Positions 1 to 10,785 of a stretch of 64,000 nt of DNA are shown here, piece after piece. The stretch is from Plicaturopsis crispa FD-325 SS-3 (Eukaryota; Basidiomycota; Agaricomycetes; Amylocorticiales; Amylocorticiaceae): contig KN832557.1 in NCBI GenBank assembly GCA_000827205.1, positions 1,397,771-1,461,770 of the forward strand. The letters run 5' to 3'. The notes beneath the pieces are model-generated. The model did not search any database. It was not told where the DNA came from and was given only the letters and a program-made list of their open reading frames with translations. The first letter of the stretch is position 1; each line of letters begins with the position of its first letter. The position numbers were made by a program, and so were the translations under genes.

Positions 1-877
1 AGCACGGATTCTGCGTGGCCCGCTGTCAGTTTCAAGGCATGAGACAGTACGAGGCGCATACCATAGCGTAATGAAGCCATCCTTCTGGCGACATCCATAT
101 CGGATGGTCGATATTGGCAAGCGTTAGTACATAATGGAGTTTACGCCCCTCTTGCATGCACCGGGATATCCGATCGAGTATTGCGAGCTCGTACTGCTTG
201 TCAATGAGGTCAGTGTCGACGCAGGCAGTCTTGACTGCAACTTCAGTGCTGGGGTCGTCCATGGAATACGCTAGATAGACCTCCCCAAAGGATCCGCTAC
301 CGAGAAAACGAGTCCGCACGAGCTTTGACTTGACGGTGGAAATTGTCGCAAGTGATTCTAGGTATCCACGGGCCGCTTGACGTCGAAGACGTAGGGCCTC
401 CCGTTCTTCAGCCTTACGCTCGCGACGTTGAGCACTCTCGCAATGTCTTCGTAGGCTGCGACGCCTGCGGCTGTTCGATCTATTGCTAGTCGCACTTGAT
501 ATCGAGTCCACGGCTGATTTTACGGCTGGTTGCGTCGACGTGTCGGGGTCGTCCGATGATATACCGCTGATTAATGCGATGCATCCACCATATATCGCGG
601 GCATTAGAGTACGGAAGAAGATAGTCACGATGATAAGGAGAACAGAACAAAGGATTGTATAGAGATGATTTTTCCCGATTTCGGTTGCTTTGGAAAGCCA
701 GGATCGAAACCAGGAAAGACCACAATGTCGCACCGCTGTTGTGGAAGTCACATCCTTGTCTTTGTGTGGTCGAGAGGATGCCTTGGGCGAAGCTTCGCGG
801 ATGTTAGGGTTTGGATTGTAACCATCAGGCCTGGGATCGACCAGAGCAGGGGCAGGAGGGTGATTCCGAAGGGGCAT
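1..877 (-). CDS. Transmembrane protein kinase, 5' part (runs off left edge)
   Basis: This is the N-terminal part of a membrane-anchored Ser/Thr-kinase-like protein. The first ATG is at 877; the frame is open upstream only through a TTG. The order is a disordered start, a hydrophobic segment near residues 75-100 (about 590-650), a basic linker, then a kinase N-lobe with glycine loop GSGSFGEVYLA and the VAVK lysine. The first exon ends at a GTATGC donor near 50, and the next exon starts at the very edge after ...CGCAG, so the C-lobe lies outside the window. Layout, membrane segment (shared MP.I..G core) and exon 1/2 border match the gene at 4309-7335, which shows what the missing part should look like. 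The substrate is unknown. The kinase fold is well supported; the family is not one I can name. Confidence 0.7.
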
Positions 878-1712
878 CGTGGCAAAGTTCAATTATCTGT
901 CGTACTGCATACAGATCAACTGATGTAGGTTTCGTAGATGATGCAGCGATGAATACCAACTTACTTTGTCGTTTCAAATTCGTTGAGTGGTGCAAGTTCA
1001 ATGCGGAGCTACTTGATACGAGGAAGGGTAAACCATATTTTATACCGGCACAGAGCCTTATGCACAACCGTTGATCACCGTCGAGTGGCCGTCGTGTATT
1101 GATTGTCCCGGCTGTCGTATACTGTTTTTCTTGGATAACAAATGTCAGTCAACGGCCTTGTCGATGACCATTGACGAAGACACCATGGGCGTCACGACGC
1201 AAGAAAAACAAAGATGATGTTCAGCGGGGGGTTGCCGAATAAAATTCAAGTATCTTACGGATCAAAAGATCAGTCCGTTCGCATTGTAAGCTCTTGTACT
1301 CGAGCCCTGAGGAGAAGACGTTCGTCAGTATGTGGCGCGCCACAACACTTCAACTTGAAGTGCAACTGCAGTGGTCCCAGGTCTCCTGCTCCGTGGCAAT
1401 CTCCGAATCGTTTGCGAAACAGAACAAGTCGTGTATCTGCAACTTCGCCGGTCCGATATCGATATCGACGGCCGCTTCGTATGTCACAGTCCATTTTCGA
1501 TTTCGTTGGATTTCGTCGCTGTGCGACTAAGTACACACCGCGGCGGAGTGGGCAATGCCTGGAAGCATTACGTCATCACTGACTCTACCCGAGAACCACC
1601 GAATACTGGGCCTATAACACTCCTCCGAGTGGAAAATATCGACATGCGAGTCCGGTTGTTTGCCGTCTACCGCCATCTCCTCCAAGTCGACCGTTTGTAG
1701 ATTCTGTTGCAA
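878..1712. other. Intergenic region between divergent kinase and NDE genes
   Basis: 835 bases separate two divergent starts. Short open frames exist on both strands, but none has a recognisable domain or convincing splice pattern. It presumably holds both promoters. Confidence 0.5.
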
Positions 1713-4005
1713 ATGTCGCAGCCGCGCGCTGGTTTTTCGTCCGCTAGTGGTCTTCTTCGTGCGGGCCGTCGGTCATTCGCCACATCCAAATCGCGCGACT
1801 TTAGTTCGTCCGCGCCGAGGAGCAAGCAGCGCCTGGTCATTCTTGGGTCGGGATGGGGTGGATACGAGGTCCTCAGAGGCATTGACAAGTCGCGTTATAG
1901 TGCGTCGCATCTGTGCAACACCGACGGCAACTGACTTCCGCGCGGAATTCACCAGACGTCACCATCGTCTCGCCAAACAGCTATTTTAACTTCACACCGC
2001 TGCTTGCTAGCTGCGCAGTTGGCACACTTGAGTTTCGTTGCGCGACCGAGCCCGTCATACGCTATTCCCCAGCGGTGAAGACATACCAGGCCTGGTGTGA
2101 TTCAATCGGTGCGTTTGCACATGATTGACGCTTGCTTTACATGCTCATTACACTCATTCACGCGTTTTTTCACCCATTGAACGTAGATTTCAAACAAAAA
2201 CGATTCACATGTGTATGTTTTACCCCGGTTCAGACTACAAGCGCCAATCTCACGCGTCATACACAGATGCCATCCACGCCCCCGGTGTTATTTGAAGACG
2301 TTTCGCCACACAAGGACGACGCGACGAAGCGCTCCAGCGTGCCTTTCTCGCTGAGGTACGACAAGCTCGTGATAGCTGTCGGCGCGTACTCGCAAAGTGC
2401 GTGCACTTGACAGTTTCCGACCGTCTATCTTCGATGCTCACAATGAGTACAGCGTTCAATGTGCCCGGTGTGAAGGAGCACGCGCATTTCCTGAAAGATG
2501 TCAAAGACGCACGGGCTATTCGTGGCCGGATACTCGAATGTGCGTCGGCGCAGATGTCTCCGCATCTGTGTTCTCGTCTGACGGCAACATCCACATACCA
2601 GGCTTTGATCAAGCCAACCAGCCAACGCTGTCGGACATGGATCGTCGGAATCTACTTAACTTTTGCATCGTCGGTATGTAATCCCTTAACCTCTCATGAT
2701 TGTCCTACTAAAATTGCGATATAAGGTGGTGGTCCTACCGGTATCGAGTTTGCGGCTGAGCTTCACGACCTTCTACGCACGGACCTCGCGCGGCACTATC
2801 CGACTCTCGCGCGCCTCGCGAAGATTACAGTCTACGACGTCGCGGCAAATATCCTAGGCACATTCGATACTACCCTAGTAAAGTATGCGGAGAACACGTT
2901 CAAAAGGGACGGAATCAGCATTTTGACCAGTCATCATGTCGAGCGCGTCGAGGCTGTAGGTTTTATCCTCGATGCAAACAGGAATCTCAAGATCAGTAAC
3001 GACTGACGGCTGCTTTTGGTATGTAGGGAAAGATGTTCGTGAAGGAGACGGGCGAAGGTACGCGTTATCTCTTGGACGTCCCCCGCTCTAACTAAGTCGC
3101 TACACGTAGTACCATTCGGTCTACTCGTCTGGAGTACGGGACTCGCGGGGAACCCACTCATCAAATCGATTACGGAAGTCGGGAAGGATGAAAAATCGCG
3201 CAGGTATGCATGCTACAAGCGCCAACCGTGGTAGATGTAGAGAAGAACTGCACTAACACCTCGGCCCTCTTGCAGTCTGTTCACAGACGAAAACTTGAAC
3301 GTCATCAACAAAGACGGCACACCCAATCCGGATGTATGGGCCATCGGCGACGCAGCACGCATCGTGGACACTCCTCTACCTGCTACCGCACAAGGTATGT
3401 GCATACACCGCTCCCTTCTGAACTTGCTGCTGACACGCGTGATGCGAATAGTGGCCAACCAGAAGGCTAAGTACATGGTCAAGAAACTAAACAAGCTTGT
3501 CAAAGACCAGGAGTCGCCTGAGCCCTTCCGGTTCGAGTCAAAGGGAAGCCTCGCATACATTGGCGACTGGTGCGTCTTGTGTATTTGTTGTCGCCAGCGT
3601 CCGCACTGATCGTACTGACGACCTCGGGTCCGGATAGGCGCGCAATATACGACCGCTCAAGTGCGGAGAGTGGGCCGAAGACCAAGGAGAGCGGACGTGT
3701 TGCATGGCTGTTATGGCGCTCTGCGTATTTCACGATGACGCTGAGCTTGCGAAACAAGTGCGTCCTCTTTCTGATCGCACAATCACATCCTTGTCAGTGA
3801 TTCTGACTGTACTCTCTTCGCGCCTCTAGGATCTTAGTGCCCACATATTGGTAAATCATTCCCTTCAATCGTCACTGGTCGAGTGCTGAATTACAACATT
3901 CTAGGTTCCTGAACTGTATGTTCTCCGTACATTCTGTTCACTGCTCTGGGCTGACAGGTCCAATGTGTTGCAGGGATTTTTGGCCGCGATCTGACGCGTT
4001 TCTAG
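1713..4005 (+). CDS. nde1: External alternative NADH:ubiquinone oxidoreductase (type II, mitochondrial)
   Basis: A single-polypeptide, non-pumping NADH dehydrogenase that passes electrons from NADH to ubiquinone at the inner mitochondrial membrane. The start is the ATG at 1713; the N-terminus is rich in Ser, Arg and Ala and acidic-poor, like a mitochondrial presequence. The first dinucleotide-binding motif GSGWGGY (about 1848) is followed by VSPNSYFNFTPLL (about 1965). The second motif, GGGPTGIEFAAEL (about 2728), binds NADH. Near the C-terminus are the FAD motif VWAIGDAA (about 3334), the SLAYIGDW block and the end WIFGRDLTRF, stop 4003-4005. At least nine exons are needed; intron 1 runs from the GT after SRY to ...CCAG before the VTIVSP exon. 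No EF-hand insert is visible, which fits fungal NDE/NDI proteins; which face of the membrane it sits on is inferred. Confidence 0.9.
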
Positions 4006-4308
4006 GGGTGGAAGTTAATGCACGTGCATGAGCATGACGGACTGCAGTAAATTGACGGCACGGTATAAATTATTACACATAGGACATACCGATAATACAC
4101 ACTCGCTGCGAGGAAGCCCTAGCAAGATCACTCAAAGGCAAGACTTATCGATAACGCCACGATCGCGCAGCCCGGTCGTGAGTCCCATGCTTCTTCACTA
4201 GATATAGACCTTGTTTTACTCTAAGCTTGTGACCGACTCTAGCATGAATGTCTTTGTTAAGTATCGGAGTCTTCTGGATCCGTTGCTAGATACCGTTGTT
4301 GGTTAACA
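4006..4308. other. Intergenic region, NDE to second kinase
   Basis: About 300 bases holding the NDE 3' end and the promoter side of the second kinase gene. A TATA-like TATAAATTA lies near 4064. No gene is visible. Confidence 0.5.
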
Positions 4309-7300
4309 ATGATTGATCGGCTATCTGACACACAACTTCAACCTACAATTATCCTTGTGTGCGGCACGTCCACAAGACAAGACAAAAGAGTCGCCGCAGA
4401 ACAACACCAATGCAACATCTCTCGCATATACGTAGATATGTCCTTGGATGAGGTGAAGTTAACCCGCTCGCACGACTCCCTCTCATCTCGCATACACAAC
4501 AAAATCAGTACGTTTAGTCTTGACCATTGTCGTCGCCCTTGCAGTGCTGCATTGACGCATTGGCATTTGTACGGTAGATATCTCTCGAACGAACGACCCG
4601 AACGACCCGCTCCCAGTGTACGGCAGCTGACAATGCCTCCCTACACTCCCGCTCCCCCGGAACCTCCTACGAATTCGCATGAACAACGAAATGGAACTAA
4701 TGAACACTCTCAAGACAGCTTCGTGCAATCATGGCTCTCCTGGCTTATGCACCCTCCATTTTTTGCAGCCTCAGGACCGACGACGGCGGCAAAGACTATA
4801 TCTTCGGAAGAGACGAATGACTTATCTATTCACGATTCCGTGGCTTTTTTCATGCTCGTGCTCGCCGTCATATACTTCGAGAGTTGTATGCCTGTCATAT
4901 GCAGCGGGTTAATCAAGCTCATGCACGATAAACCTCCAAATGACGCGTCCCTTTACTATGCTTATCCCGGTTATGCCAGTCCGCCCGCCTCTCTTCGCCA
5001 CCCACTCCCTGGACAGAGTCCTCGCATACGGCATCGTTCAAACAGAGCTGGTCCCCCTGAGCGGGATTCCCGGCCTCGTAATCATCCTGTGGCGTTCCCG
5101 GGCGGTAGAGCGCCGCCTCCCGCTCAGGCATCGCCCCCGGACGATTTCAAATCAACACGTCCTCCCCACGAACAGCGGCAGATACAGACTAAACAGGCCG
5201 AAGCACAGGCACAAGACTACGGTAGCCCATGGAGGCAGGCTTCCCTCAGTCGTCTACTGCCACAAGAGGACATCAATCTCGCTCTTACACATGATGCCAC
5301 TGGCCTGTTGCATGTTTCACGGGAACCTTCGCAAACTTATGCCGCAGCAGAAACAACGCCAACCCGTGCCATCGCAAACGAAAAACAAGCGCCTCAATTG
5401 ACTGAACCAAGTCCGTATTTCAAAAGCTGGCACGCGAAACTCCGGCGCGAAGGGCAGAGCCCAAGGCATCGAGGATTCAGGTTCCGTCTTTCCGCGCAAG
5501 GTATATATGTCCAAGGACGAAGGCCTTCTATTGAACGTGGTGGCTGCCCTCAAGAACGAGACCCCGACGTTCCTCAAGGAGAGCAAAGTCGTCTGCGGGG
5601 ACAGGTCAAAGTGCGGAATCTTTGCTTTCAAAACTCAGTTGCCCCTTCCCAAGACAACGAGCAACAGCCCGCAATCCAGTCTTTCAGTGCTATGCTCGCT
5701 GACCTTCAAACCTCCAAAGAGGCTTTCCAGGAAGGCAATCACCATGTCCAAGCCCAACTGCGAGCGGCCCTCCAGGATGACCCAGTCCATCCATCACTCG
5801 CCATCGTGCGAAAGTCTGCCGGTCGATCCATCAAGGAAAGCCCCCATGAACCAAGTCTAGCCAGCAGCCGTTATCAAACTTGTTCCCTCGGGTCACCCCA
5901 CAGTGAAACTAAAGTCCCGTCGCCGTGGAAAGTCGGGCCTCGGCTTGGTAGCGGCTCGTGCGGACATGTCTACCTTGCGCATTATATCGAGGCGCCGGAC
6001 GTAGACTATGCAGTCAAGGTATCACCCGTCCACAAGGGCACCAGGCGTACGCTTGAAGCAGAGGTCCAAAATCTTTTTTTTCTTTCTGAAGTGAACAAAC
6101 TCCACCACCGTTTGCTTTACTTACTACTCCCGGCAGAGAGTGCTCATTTCCACTCGATGTGGATGTCACCCGCAGGCTTCGTGCACATTGTCATGGTAAG
6201 CTTGTGTCTGCTTTCACATGTCTCATGTGCCTGATTTTGTGCAGCCTCGCTGTCTAGGTACACTGCGAAACCAACTTGGGCAGGTCCGCGGCAACCAGCT
6301 GCGCAGTGTTGCCGCCGAACTGGTAAGCCTGAACTCTTGCAGATACTGTAGAGTTACTGACAGACATATGCACCCATAGCTATGTGGCCTCAAGAGCTTG
6401 CACGATCTGAGCCTTACGCATGGCGATATCAAGCCGGATAATGTTCTCATTGACCACAATGGTCATTGTCTTATTGGCGATTTTGGCGAAGGATTCACGC
6501 CGGAGTATGTTGCACCAGAGCTGCGCAGCATCATGCACGGCGATCCCGTGTCCATGTACCCCAAGTCACCGGCGGGAGACTATTGGGCGCTCGGGGTTAT
6601 CATACTTGAGTTATTTGCGGGATCGGTGGGTCCATTCACTATTTTCTGTACCCTGTCTGTGCTGAATTGTATGTACTCTTGGTACAATGTAGCTGTTCAA
6701 TTTTGCAGGCCAAAGCTTGTCGGGGATCAGTTTCTACCAGATCCCAAATACTAATCGTCACGAACTCAACATTAATGTAGAACAGATCCCTGGCCTTGAT
6801 GATGCTTATCCTGGAACCAGTTTGCGCTCGTTCTTGGGAAGGGTACGTCCCACATAAGTACCGCTTGACACGGACTCACCAAGTTAATGATGACGTACAC
6901 CTTTTTGTTCGTGTAGTTGCTCGAACACGATCCCACAATAAGGACAGAGGCGCCTGGACTATTCAATCATCCATTTATGCAGGAGTCGTATGTCTGCCTC
7001 GCATCCTATATCCCGTCCATGCCGATGGTCTGACTCCGAACGTTCTAGTGCGCCAAATGATCTTACCGTCGGTGTCATAGACTTCATGATGAAAACCCGA
7101 ATTGAGCCCGGTCGTGAGTTGTTTATATCCAAACTCTCGCCGAGCATACTCTCACCATAGACTTTGCGATAAAGCGTTCAATGTTAGTCTAATTGTTCCG
7201 TCACATCATACGGACGGCATGGAAAGCCCCGATTCATCCATGGCAAAGGATCTTTGCAGTGAGATCATTTTTCGAGGTAAAGGTGGAGAAGCCCAACCCA

Positions 7301-7335
7301 TGCCGATGCTCGAGGACGAGTATTTTCAGATCTAA
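4309..7335 (+). CDS. Transmembrane protein kinase with HGDIKPDN catalytic loop
   Basis: The complete relative of the kinase at the left edge. A long first exon (4309-6195) encodes a disordered, Pro/Gln/Arg-rich region, a hydrophobic segment near residues 180-200, a further disordered linker and the N-lobe (GSGSCGHVYLA, YAVK). Exon 2 is 6245 to about 6322 (PRCLGTLRNQLG). Exon 3 from 6380 holds LTHGDIKPDNVLI, GDFGEG and the APE motif in EYVAPELRS. Later short exons carry NTNRHELNINVEQIPGL, TEAPGLFNHPFM and the C-terminus LEDEYFQI (stop 7333-7335). Catalytic Asp, Asn and DFG are all present, so activity is plausible; Gly replaces the usual Arg of HRD. The exon 3 donor (GTCCAT, about 6628) was chosen because it keeps the frame. 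The start could instead be the ATG at 4633. Confidence 0.75.
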
Positions 7336-7421
7336 ATTCGGGGTGGATATATGTACACATTTTTTATTTCTTCTTGTTTTCATCAATGTTTTTCATTCTC
7401 AACTTGAAGTACATTCGAAAC

Positions 7422-10213
7422 TCATGTCATGAAAACGTAGCGTGGATCGTTATCCCACACCTCAGCGGTCTCGTCAATGATGACGGCGTTTTTCTCTTCC
7501 TCTGTGAGCGCCTCCAGGACCCGCTTATTCCGCTTATTGAGCAAGGAAAGGCGGGTGCGCAGTGCGAATGTCGTGAGGAAGCACGCGAAAAGGCAGCTGT
7601 GGGGGAGAGAGTGAGCTCATGTTGGGAACGGAATAAAGGGGACACATACGCCGCCGCTATACCGTGGCCTATCCGATAGTTATCGTCGGCGTCAAAGTAG
7701 ATCTGCGGAGATGCGCTATTGACCCTGTCAGTCAGGTATGATGTCCAGATATATGCATGCAGTACTAACATGGACACGCAATTCGAGATCGATACGATGA
7801 ACGCGGTGCCTACACCTCGCTTCGAGGTAGGCGAGAAGTTGTTAGCAGCCCAGCTCCTGCAGTGTCTGCAATCAGCCTCTGACTGCCGAAAAACTGCTAT
7901 GGAGGGACGTACATCACGAGGGGGAACATAGAGAAGTTCCCTCCGACGACCAAGAAAAGCGCGAAATATGCCGCACCTGTGCTCTTCTGAACACAGGTGG
8001 CAAGAATGACGTATCCAATCGTAGAGGTCGCAGCGGAGAGCATGATGTGGTATCCTCTGTCGCGTGTGCGATCGCTGTGAATAGCCTGGAAAATGACCAT
8101 GAACCACCCGACGACGTATGGGGCCACTGTCATGCCCTGGGCATCGATTGAGCTGAAGCCCAGTTCTTTGATCAGCTATACGGCCATAGCCCGTGTCAGG
8201 AGCATATCGAGGGCCCAAATGGTACGAGAACACTCACGACCGGCAAGAAGTACGAGATTGTGGCCACGCCGACGTTGACTGTAAGCGCCACGTTAGACAA
8301 AGCCATATCGAGTCAGTAGAGCCGTAGGAGACGATACGCACAGCAGGTATAGATCAGCACAAACATCCACGAGTTGATATCGCAAACGACCGCCTTGAAA
8401 CCCTGCCAGCCGGACATCCCGCCATGAGACTGTGGCTTGTTGTCACGAAGGCGCGCCTGCGCAATAGCACGCTCCCGGGGCGTAAGGAAGGTTGCGGAGA
8501 AAGGGAATGACGGGAGTAGCAGCAGTATGACAGTTGCCATGATGATAGTGGGTATGGCCTCAACCTTTGTAGGGTGATTTAGTGATGAGAACGTCTCTCA
8601 TAAATCGACTGTGCACGGCTTACGAGGTAAAGGAACTGCCATCCGGTCAATAAGGACGTGTGGGCGCGCACTAGGCCGAAGGCGAGGAGGCCCTGTCGTA
8701 CGCATGTTCATTAATAAATATACGGGATGAATGCACGAGTTTTGGAGCTTACACCAACAGCGCCGGGGAAAGTTCCAGTCATGCACAAGCTAGTACACTT
8801 TCAATCTAGTGCTCGTATGATATTGGACGGGTTTCTAGCTCACCTGATCCTCATAGCTAATTCATGTCTAGCGGGATAATGTCAGCGACGGGATGCATAT
8901 TGATCAAGAGGTGTGACTCACTTTTTGTACCAGAACGACAGATAGTATATCATGCCTATTGTCATGATGCGTTAGAAGACTCTACCTAATCCCTCGAGTG
9001 TATATGCACTTACCGGCGTAGTACCCTGCCTCTCCAACACCCATAAGAACACTAAACAGCGCACGTCGGACATATCAGCATTGAATACGAAGCGGAATGG
9101 ATATCCACCCTACCGAAGAACAAGGAGGGCGCCGTAGCCTTTAGCGTAGACGAAGGACAGCGAGGACAGGCCCCAGAACGTCAAAGATAAAAAGAAGCTT
9201 CGAGGATCAGGGAACTATAAGCCTCATTCATGGGAGGGTGATACGAGAATTCAGCGTACAAGCGATTTGCCCCAATGCGTCGTTGCAAGACTAGAGACGT
9301 TGAATTCAGTTACGCCGCAAATCTGGAAAGTGAATTCTGCGGTACCATTCGCGGGCATCTCAAGGAGACCTGTACGACGTCATTCAGCGATGAAGCGCTC
9401 GAGTGATGGCAGAGGTGTACGCACAGTATCCTACATAGAAGATGCTCAAAGCGAGGGTCCATTTATTGTTGTCAGTGATACCCTAGTAAGATTCATTGTA
9501 AGTCAGAAACATTGCAAAGTAGATAGAGGACAGTGCGAGCTCACGAAGTTCGCGTTGAAGGCAGGAAGTACATGGGCGTTTCCGCTGTATTTTGTGGTTA
9601 AAAAGCGAGTACAAAGGATGGATAAGGACTACCCCTACATATTTGTCCGATCTGTGAATGAATGTGCATCGTTAGCATGGTTACTCTCCATACATAGGTG
9701 TTCAACATACCGAATTGATTGACTTTTTGTGGTGACAAAAGTTCGATGAGAATCACCCCTTTCGATGCACTTATTTGGCCACTCACAAAGATAGCTATAT
9801 GCGCCAAGAATAGTCAGCCTAAAATTGCAATTTCTTTCACCCGTAGCCCACTCACCTAAAAATTACAATGGGAAGTACACGCGTGTCGATCTTTCGTCGG
9901 ACAGCTTTCTGTATCGATGTTCAGGAGGTGAGTGAACCATGAAGCCCGATAGCCACGGCGTACTTACCTCCTCAGCCTCCGTGTACTCGACGGTCTCCGC
10001 ATCACGATGGACAGCGTTCGCATACGAGGGGTCCAGCACAGAGAAAAAGTGTTTTCTCCTGGCTTTAGGACCGAGTTCGCTCTGGTGGAAGGTGCCCTCC
10101 TTGTTCCCTTCGATAATCTGGACCTGCTCGAGATCCTTGTCCGTTGTCTGCGCCAAGGAATTTGACTGCAGAGCATTCACGACAGGTACAGAACTGCTGG
10201 AAGCGGAAGCCAT
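7422..10213 (-). CDS. MFS transporter, Dal5-type anion:cation symporter family
   Basis: A 12-helix plasma-membrane permease of the fungal Dal5/ACS group, whose members import organic anions and vitamins; the substrate cannot be told from sequence. The ATG at 10211-10213 opens a cytosolic tail with DPSYANAVHRDAETV, followed by KIDTRVLPIVIF, AYSYLFNQFDRTNIGNAH, LMGVGEAGYYAG, HTSLLTGWQFL, a long central loop (LTPRERAIAQARLRDN), a C-terminal half with GMTVAPYVVGWF and SWAANNFSPTSKRGVGTAF, and the end DNDPRYVFMT (stop 7422-7424). The gene is cut into well over ten exons. The FNQFDRTNI signature is spread over microexons 9711-9722 (12 nt) and 9639-9651 (13 nt), which explains why no long frame covers the N-terminus. 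It looks intact. A second MFS gene lies upstream in the same orientation. Confidence 0.85.
9639..9722 (-). other. Two consecutive microexons (12 nt and 13 nt) in the Dal5-type gene
   Basis: Read on the minus strand, AAAAAG|TCAATCAATTCG|GTATG (exon 9711-9722) is followed by TTCACAG|ATCGGACAAATAT|GTAGG (exon 9639-9651). Phases join the 32-nt exon 9787-9818 to the GNAHVLPAF exon and restore FNQFDRTNI, the conserved motif after helix 1. Confidence 0.8.
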
Positions 10214-10785
10214 GGCGAACTTGGCAGAAGCAGCTTCCAAGAGATGGGGGTAAGAGCACTTGCCTCTCGGCCATTGTGCTCTGAGTATTTAACTAGAGCG
10301 AGACGCTATCCCTGTGATGATGTTCGATACCCCGTTTCTGTTGATATGTTCAGAAAAAACGGCGATGCGATAGGCTGGGCAGCTGGCTGCTGACCTGGCG
10401 GAAGAAACCATACGGTATATCTCGGTCCGTATCAAACCCCAGACACAGAATATATCAGCCAGGGGCCAGGGGAAGACTTGCTATAGGTTGTCCTGCGTGT
10501 CGGAAGTGTGGGGAAAGTGATCCGAGCAATTATGGTGACCGCGGCTCGTCGGGCATGCGCGCGGGGTGCTCGCGCCTGATGCTTTGATGCCCCACACGCG
10601 TTGAATGGTTTATCCTCTCATATGTAATAAGATTTTCGAAGAATTTTGACTGTCGGGAACGAAGCACGAGTCACGACAATGCCACGATCATCAGCGCTCA
10701 GCACTTGGCCGGACGAGCGAGGGGAAAATCAATTTTGGATGCGGTAAGTACAGTACAATGGCCGGTAACATAAAGTCTACAACGC
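10214..10785. other. Intergenic region between two MFS genes
   Basis: 572 bases: promoter of the Dal5-type gene and 3' end of the sugar permease gene. No further gene is visible. Confidence 0.5.
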
